Translations under genes and position numbers: made by a program | DNA from: an uncultured Thermoanaerobacteraceae bacterium | GTDB lineage: Bacteria > Bacillota > DSM-12270 > Thermacetogeniales > Thermacetogeniaceae | Direction of reading: 5' to 3' | Assembly (NCBI GenBank): GCA_937914965.1 | Contig: CALGIY010000177.1 | Location: 1-9,213, forward strand | Length of the DNA: 9,213 bases | The notes under the pieces: model-generated | What the model was told of the DNA's origin: nothing | The model's database searches: none | What the model saw: the letters and a program-made list of their open reading frames with translations, nothing else | In this document: one piece after another, positions 5,602-9,213 of the stretch | Position numbering within the stretch: position 1 is the stretch's first letter | How the letters are laid out: the number at the start of each line of letters is the position of its first letter

Positions 5602-6120
5602 ATGTGGAAAATGGTTGGGGCGCTGCTGGTGATTGCCTCTTTAGGGATGGCCGGAATCAAGATGGCATCTTCTTATTCACGGCGTACCACTGAACTGCGG
5701 TCCCTGCAGGATGCCTTGCAGATGTTGGATACTGAGATTCTTTATGCCGCTACCCCTCTTCCTGCGGCATTAAAAAAGATCGGCCAGACCGGTGTGGGTG
5801 TGACGGCACGCATTTTTAGTACAGCCGGGGACCTCATCGGCGCTGGCCAGGGCTGTACTGTAGCAGAAGCCTGGGAAAAGGCTCTTGTAAAGAATTGGCC
5901 TTTGAGCGCTTTGAACCAGGATGACTTTATCATTTTGTGCTCTTTTGGGGAACTGTTGGGGGGCTCGGATTGCCAGGAACAGCACAAAAATATCGTTCTC
6001 ACCTCCCAGCACCTCGAAAAAGAAGAAGAAAAGGCGCGTCGTGACCAGGAGAAAAATATGCGCTTATGGCAGTACGGGGGGTTCTTATTGGGGATCAGCA
6101 TTGTGCTGCTGCTGCTTTAA
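5602..6120 (+). CDS. spoIIIAB: Stage III sporulation protein AB
   Basis: This is a membrane-anchored component of the SpoIIIA channel in the mother cell; its soluble domain resembles the cytoplasmic domain of type II secretion GspF proteins. The product has 172 residues (B. subtilis form about 171). The ATG at 5602 lies 7 nt after a run of six G at 5589-5594; an adjacent GTG at 5599 is a less likely alternative. A hydrophobic segment at about 3-20 is followed by an alpha-helical domain with RSLQDALQMLDTEILYAATPLPAAL and LGGSDCQEQ, then a charged helix (EKEEEKARRDQEKN) and a second membrane segment at about 153-172. This layout, with one anchor at each end, is that of the family. It starts 20 nt after spoIIIAA. 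An inverted repeat (5818-5826 with 5851-5859) lies inside the gene and is reported separately. Confidence 0.94.
   Translation: MWKMVGALLVIASLGMAGIKMASSYSRRTTELRSLQDALQMLDTEILYAATPLPAALKKIGQTGVGVTARIFSTAGDLIGAGQGCTVAEAWEKALVKNWPLSALNQDDFIILCSFGELLGGSDCQEQHKNIVLTSQHLEKEEEKARRDQEKNMRLWQYGGFLLGISIVLLLL
5818..5859. repeat. 9-bp inverted repeat within spoIIIAB
   Basis: AGTACAGCC at 5818-5826 is the perfect reverse complement of GGCTGTACT at 5851-5859, with a 24-nt loop. No U-tract follows, so it is not a terminator. It could form a modest mRNA hairpin or be coincidence. Confidence 0.4.
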
Positions 6121-6138
6121 AAGGGGGACAAGCCAAAG

Positions 6139-6330
6139 ATGGATGTTGACGTGATCTTTAAAATAGCAGGACTGGGGATTCTTATTTCAGTGCTGAACAT
6201 CATCCTCAAGCAGGCTGATAAGGAGGCACAGATGCTGACACTGGCTGGTGTTGTCGTGGTTTTGATTGTGGTAGTGCAGTTGATCAACGAGTTGTTTAAT
6301 GTAGTGCGCTCGGTTTTTCACCTCTTTTGA
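6139..6330 (+). CDS. spoIIIAC: Stage III sporulation protein AC
   Basis: This is a very small integral membrane protein of the SpoIIIA channel complex, 63 residues here against about 68 in B. subtilis. Two hydrophobic segments, at about 5-24 and 34-54, are joined by a short polar turn with KQADKEAQ, the typical hairpin of the family. The ATG at 6139 is preceded by AAGGGGG at 6121-6127, a rather long 11-nt spacing. It lies 18 nt after spoIIIAB and 15 nt before spoIIIAD. SpoIIIAC and SpoIIIAD are related to each other and are thought to form part of the membrane base of the channel. The gene is recognised by the hydrophobic pattern, the KQADKEAQ turn and its place in the operon. Confidence 0.92.
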   Translation: MDVDVIFKIAGLGILISVLNIILKQADKEAQMLTLAGVVVVLIVVVQLINELFNVVRSVFHLF

Positions 6331-6345
6331 GGGGGTGAGTGAGCT

Positions 6346-6732
6346 GTGGAGATCATGAACATCGTGGGGTTTGCCCTGGTTGTAACTGTTTTTGCGGTGC
6401 TGCTGCGGGAGGGGCGTCCAGAGATGGCCCTGCTTTTGGCCTTGGGGTTCGGCATCCTGGTTTTTATTTTAGTTTTGGGGAAGATGGGGACGATTATCAA
6501 TCTCTTCCGGGACCTGACCCGCAGTGCCCGGGTGGACGAACTTTACCTCACTACCCTCTTGAAAATCCTGGGGATCGCCTATATCGCAGAATTTGGCGCC
6601 CAGATCTGCCGGGATGCTGGGGAGGGCACGATAGCCAGTAAGGTTGAAATGGCAGGTAAGGTGCTGATCCTGCTGCTGGCTCTTCCCATCTTTGCTGCTG
6701 TTTTGGAAGTGGTAGTCCGGCTGCTTCCTTAG
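6346..6732 (+). CDS. spoIIIAD: Stage III sporulation protein AD
   Basis: This is an integral membrane protein of the SpoIIIA channel, 128 residues (about 133 in B. subtilis). The GTG start at 6346 lies 7 nt after GAGGGGGTGAG (6329-6338). An ATG at 6355 would drop only three residues but lies farther from that site. Hydrophobic segments are visible at about 5-20, 28-47 and 103-126. Between them is a family-typical region with YLTTLLKILGIAYIAEFGAQICRDAGEG in two parts, and ASKVEMAGK leading into the last segment. The N-terminal half parallels SpoIIIAC. Its position between AC and AE is the standard operon order. An overlapping frame from 6339 is also open but encodes no family protein. Confidence 0.93.
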   Translation: MEIMNIVGFALVVTVFAVLLREGRPEMALLLALGFGILVFILVLGKMGTIINLFRDLTRSARVDELYLTTLLKILGIAYIAEFGAQICRDAGEGTIASKVEMAGKVLILLLALPIFAAVLEVVVRLLP

Positions 6733-6744
6733 GTCACGTCTTTC

Positions 6745-6755
6745 AGGGAGGGGAG
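6745..6755 (+). promoter_or_regulatory. Ribosome binding site for the TTG start of spoIIIAE
   Basis: AGGGAGGGGAG at 6745-6755 contains two overlapping Shine-Dalgarno cores; counted from AGGGAGG the spacing to the TTG at 6760 is 8 nt. It supports the TTG, which is also where a proper signal-like N-terminus begins. Confidence 0.65.
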
Positions 6756-6759
6756 ATCT

Positions 6760-7932
6760 TTGAGGGTAAAAAATATCATTTTTCTACTGTGCATTGTTCT
6801 TTGCTGTCTGCTCCTTCCGCGCCCTTCCCTGGGATCTGATCCAGAAACCATGATGTCAGACCAGTTTGATCAGTTGAACCTGGAGGACTTGGAAGTTTTT
6901 TTAAAGAAAGTGGACCAGGATATCCATGACCAGCTGTCTGGGATCAGCCTGACCAAGACACTGGAGTCAGTGCGCAAAGGGGAACTGGATCTGGACCTAA
7001 CCGGCCTGTTCAAAGCCTTTCTCCGGTACTTCTTCCGGGAGTTTCTTACCCATACAGCACTGCTGGGCAAATTGATTGTCCTGGGAGTACTCCTGGCCCT
7101 CCTTGAGCATTTGCAGAGCGCCTTTGAGCAGAATACAGTGGCCAAGCTTGCCCACAGCGTTGGGCTGCTTTCCCTGCTTACCGTGGCTCTCAGTTCCTTT
7201 TCAATAGCTATGCACACCGGACAGGAGGCCATCGGCAATATGGTGGGGTTCATGCAGGCACTGATCCCTGTTTTGCTGACACTGATGGCTGCCATGGGGA
7301 ACCTAACCACAGTGGCTTTGATGCACCCGGTGGTCTACATTTCTTTAAATATACTGAGTACTCTTACCCAGAATATTGTTTTCCCTTTAATTTTTTGTGC
7401 CGCGGTACTTAGCATTGTCAGCAGTCTTTCTGAACGTTTTCAAGTTTCCCGCTTGGCGGATCTTTTCCGGGACGGGAGTATGCTATTGATCGGACTTTTT
7501 TTAACCATTTTTCTCGGTATCTTGGGGATCCAAGGTGTGGCTGGGGCTGTTACCAATGGGGTGGGCCTGCGCACCGCGAAATACCTGACCGGAGCCTTTG
7601 TACCGGTGGTAGGGGGGATCTTTACGGATGCCGTAGAGGTGATCGCAAGCTGCTCCATCTTTATTAAAAATGCGGTAGGTATCCTGGGTGTACTGGCAAT
7701 TTTATTTTTGTGCACCCTGCCGCTGGTAAAAATATTGGCTACAGCTGTAATGTACAGGCTAGCTGCAGCTCTGCTTCAGCCTCTTGGTGCTCAACAACTT
7801 GGAGAAAGTCTGCATCTGCTGGGGAATTACCTTTTTCTCGTTTTTGCTGCTGTTGCCGCTGTAGGATTGATGTTCTTTGTGGCCCTCACGATCATTGTGG
7901 GCTTGAGCAATATAGTGGTTATGCTGCGCTAA
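6760..7932 (+). CDS. spoIIIAE: Stage III sporulation protein AE
   Basis: This is the large polytopic membrane protein of the SpoIIIA channel, 390 residues (about 399 in B. subtilis). The TTG start at 6760 gives an N-terminus MRVKNIIFLL with a hydrophobic core to about residue 20 and a likely signal peptidase region near PSLGSD (23-27). A polar, mostly acidic helical stretch follows (about 28-95, DQFDQLNLEDLEVFLKK). After that come about seven or eight hydrophobic segments, roughly 102-118, 135-152, 162-180, 205-222, 241-262, 300-322, 325-340 and 353-388. Conserved-looking motifs include GNMVGFMQALIPVLLTLMAAMG and LRTAKYLTGAFVPVVGG, each in a loop or membrane segment. The protein is thought to be the export-gate-like or permease part of the complex; this role is inferred from the family. 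The gene follows spoIIIAD by 27 nt. Confidence 0.94.
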   Translation: MRVKNIIFLLCIVLCCLLLPRPSLGSDPETMMSDQFDQLNLEDLEVFLKKVDQDIHDQLSGISLTKTLESVRKGELDLDLTGLFKAFLRYFFREFLTHTALLGKLIVLGVLLALLEHLQSAFEQNTVAKLAHSVGLLSLLTVALSSFSIAMHTGQEAIGNMVGFMQALIPVLLTLMAAMGNLTTVALMHPVVYISLNILSTLTQNIVFPLIFCAAVLSIVSSLSERFQVSRLADLFRDGSMLLIGLFLTIFLGILGIQGVAGAVTNGVGLRTAKYLTGAFVPVVGGIFTDAVEVIASCSIFIKNAVGILGVLAILFLCTLPLVKILATAVMYRLAAALLQPLGAQQLGESLHLLGNYLFLVFAAVAAVGLMFFVALTIIVGLSNIVVMLR

Positions 7933-7947
7933 ACGGGGTGTTTGAGG

Positions 7948-8559
7948 ATGGAAACCATTCGACTGCTGGTCAGAAATATTGTTTTTGTGATACTCCTAGG
8001 GGCTTTTTTAGAGATGCTTCTTCCTTTAAGGGAAACGCGCCGGTTTCTCGAGGTGATCGTGGGGCTTTTTGTACTCATTACTATCCTTAATCCTCTAGTT
8101 GCCCTTCTTCGACAAGAACCGCTCCTTGGATTCGAGATCCAGGAGACTGGGAGCAAGGGGCAGTTAGAGGCGATCCTTGATCAGGGGAAGGATCTACAGA
8201 AGGTTCAATCGGCACAGTCTCGTGCTGCATACGGGGAACAGCTGGAGAAACAGATTGCTGCTCTGGCCCGGATGGTGTCTGGTGTATCACAGGCCAAAGC
8301 CGCTGTACAATTTTCGACCGACCCTTCTTTAGAAGCAGCAGGGGTGATCGAAAGGGTTGACCTGGTGATCAAAAAAGCTGAACAAGAGCCAATTGTTGAA
8401 CCAGTTGAAAAGGTAGAGGTCAGCACTGGGTCCGTGGAGCAGGTGGAACAATTTACAGGTGGTGATCAGGAGATTCTGGACCAGGTTCAGGAAAATGTGG
8501 CCTCTCTTTTTGGACTGCGTCCCGAACAGGTGAGTGTAACATTTGAGAAGTTGAGGTGA
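7948..8559 (+). CDS. spoIIIAF: Stage III sporulation protein AF
   Basis: This is a mother-cell membrane protein whose soluble domain lies in the space between the two forespore membranes and can form a ring in the SpoIIIA-SpoIIQ channel. The product has 203 residues (about 206 in B. subtilis). The ATG at 7948 lies 7 nt after GGGGTG (7935-7940); a TTG at 7942 is too close to that site. Two hydrophobic segments at about 8-25 and 34-53 are separated by a short charged turn (LRETRRF), and followed by LNPLVALL, a family hallmark. The C-terminal part, about 85-203, should be a ring-building domain: EKQIAALARMVSGV and VQFSTDP at its start, LFGLRPEQVSVTFEKL at its end. The Glu- and Val-rich stretch between (EPIVEPVEKVEVSTGSVEQ) is probably a flexible insertion. 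It is 15 nt after spoIIIAE and 7 nt before spoIIIAG. Confidence 0.92.
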   Translation: METIRLLVRNIVFVILLGAFLEMLLPLRETRRFLEVIVGLFVLITILNPLVALLRQEPLLGFEIQETGSKGQLEAILDQGKDLQKVQSAQSRAAYGEQLEKQIAALARMVSGVSQAKAAVQFSTDPSLEAAGVIERVDLVIKKAEQEPIVEPVEKVEVSTGSVEQVEQFTGGDQEILDQVQENVASLFGLRPEQVSVTFEKLR

Positions 8560-8566
8560 TAAATTG

Positions 8567-9199
8567 ATGCCTGAGAGAAATGGGTTTTTAGAAGAGTGGT
8601 GGGACAAGTTAAAGAGCCGGAAGGAATGGCATCTTCTGCGTGCTCCAGGGATGGGGCGTCTCCTGGTGGTGCTGTTGGGGGGTATCCTTTTACTGATTTG
8701 CACCAGCAGCTGGGTTTCACCCAAACCCAAAGCATCATCCACATCTGTCGATCAACCGTCAGCAGTTAGTAATGGAGGGGAAGTCGGCCTCGCCAAAGCA
8801 GAGAAAGACCTAGAAAAGAGGTTAGAAGAGATTTTGAGTTCTGTGGCCGGGTCTGGTGAGGTTCAGGTGACAATTACCATGGCTGCGGGGCCTGAACATC
8901 AATACGCAAAAAATACCTCGCAGCAGAACAGGACGATCGAGGAGAAGGATCAGACAGGAGGAAACCGTATGACCACAGAGACCAATGAAGATGGGGATCT
9001 GGTATTGGTCCGGGAAGTGTCTGGTGGAAAAGAGGAACCTGTATTGATCAGGGCAACACGCCCTGAAATCGCCGGGGTCTTGGTGCTGGCGGAGGGTGCC
9101 AGGGATCCTGGCCTGCGGGAGGAGTTGGTGCAGGCAGTGTTGACTGTTCTGGCCGTTCCTGCTCATAAGGTCACAGTTTTACCAAAAGAAAGCAGGTAA
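8567..9199 (+). CDS. spoIIIAG: Stage III sporulation protein AG
   Basis: SpoIIIAG forms the large oligomeric ring of the channel in the intermembrane space; the B. subtilis ring is known from cryo-EM and related to the EscJ/PrgK ring-building fold. The product has 210 residues. The ATG at 8567 follows GAGGTGAT (8553-8560), which overlaps the stop of spoIIIAF; a TTG at 8564 is a less likely start. A basic and aromatic cytoplasmic N-terminus (WWDKLKSRKEW) is followed by one membrane anchor at about 31-50 and a Ser/Pro/Lys linker. The ring-building domain is split: LEKRLEEILSSVAGSGEVQV (residues about 85-105) and, near the end, RPEIAGVLVLAEGA and VQAVLTVLAVPAHKVTVLP. The Thr-, Asn- and Glu-rich part between them (about 112-160) corresponds to the inserted beta region that lines the B. 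subtilis ring. The gene is complete. Confidence 0.93.
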   Translation: MPERNGFLEEWWDKLKSRKEWHLLRAPGMGRLLVVLLGGILLLICTSSWVSPKPKASSTSVDQPSAVSNGGEVGLAKAEKDLEKRLEEILSSVAGSGEVQVTITMAAGPEHQYAKNTSQQNRTIEEKDQTGGNRMTTETNEDGDLVLVREVSGGKEEPVLIRATRPEIAGVLVLAEGARDPGLREELVQAVLTVLAVPAHKVTVLPKESR

Positions 9200-9205
9200 T
9201 TGAAA

Positions 9206-9213
9206 ATGGTGTG
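9206..9213 (+). CDS. spoIIIAH: Possible first codons of spoIIIAH (3' end outside window)
   Basis: The ATG at 9206, followed by GTG and TG at the window edge, lies 6 nt after spoIIIAG and 9 nt after GCAGG (9192-9196). In sporulating Firmicutes spoIIIAH always follows spoIIIAG; its product binds SpoIIQ from the forespore. Only two full codons are visible, so the call rests on operon order and the ribosome site alone. The true start could be slightly different. Confidence 0.4.

Noticed and set aside
6339..6641. Open frame of 100 codons on the plus strand overlapping spoIIIAD
   Set aside because: It is rich in Gly, Cys and Pro with no hydrophobic pattern or family match, while the overlapping frame encodes a clear SpoIIIAD with a better ribosome site.
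1..9213. CRISPR arrays, tRNA or rRNA genes, insertion sequences, defence or toxin-antitoxin systems
   Set aside because: I saw no regularly spaced repeats, tRNA-like cloverleaf, transposase or other mobile-element gene; the window is filled by conserved housekeeping and sporulation genes.

Overview
The window comes from an endospore-forming Firmicute, most likely an anaerobic clostridial lineage such as the Peptococcaceae or Thermoanaerobacterales relatives. Three things point there: a nearly complete spoIIIA sporulation operon; the order aroQ - pepP-like - efp - small gene - spoIIIA, which Bacillus subtilis shares as yqhS-yqhT-efp-yqhV-spoIIIA; and, in the small-gene slot, an acidic protein of the clostridial 'CD1247 N-terminal domain' type. 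The species assignment is inference. Coding density is very high, every real gene is on the + strand, and no stretch over about 100 bases lacks a gene.

Region 1 (2-4464) is a housekeeping gene string. It holds the 3' end of tldD, then tldE/pmbA (overlapping tldD by 8 nt from a TTG start), aroQ (type II dehydroquinase, TTG start), a pepP-type M24 aminopeptidase (overlapping aroQ by 20 nt), efp, and an acidic zinc-ribbon protein of unknown function (GTG start). All point the same way with gaps of 42 nt or less, so they could be one transcript. The string ends at a strong intrinsic terminator at 4501-4537.

Region 2 (from about 4540 to the end) is the spoIIIA operon: spoIIIAA, AB, AC, AD, AE, AF and AG, with a possible first codon of spoIIIAH at the right edge. 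These proteins form the mother-cell half of the SpoIIIA-SpoIIQ channel ('feeding tube'). It joins mother cell and forespore after engulfment and is needed for late forespore gene expression. AA is the ATPase, AB to AE are membrane proteins resembling secretion-system parts, and AF and AG are anchored ring-forming proteins. The genes are 7 to 27 nt apart, nearly all with G-rich Shine-Dalgarno sites.

I did not find an undescribed system; this is mostly a well-known conserved locus. The points most worth a second look are the missing start codon of spoIIIAA next to a 12-G run (a sequence error, frameshift or variable tract), the unknown acidic Cys-cluster protein, and a 20-bp perfect palindrome inside tldE.
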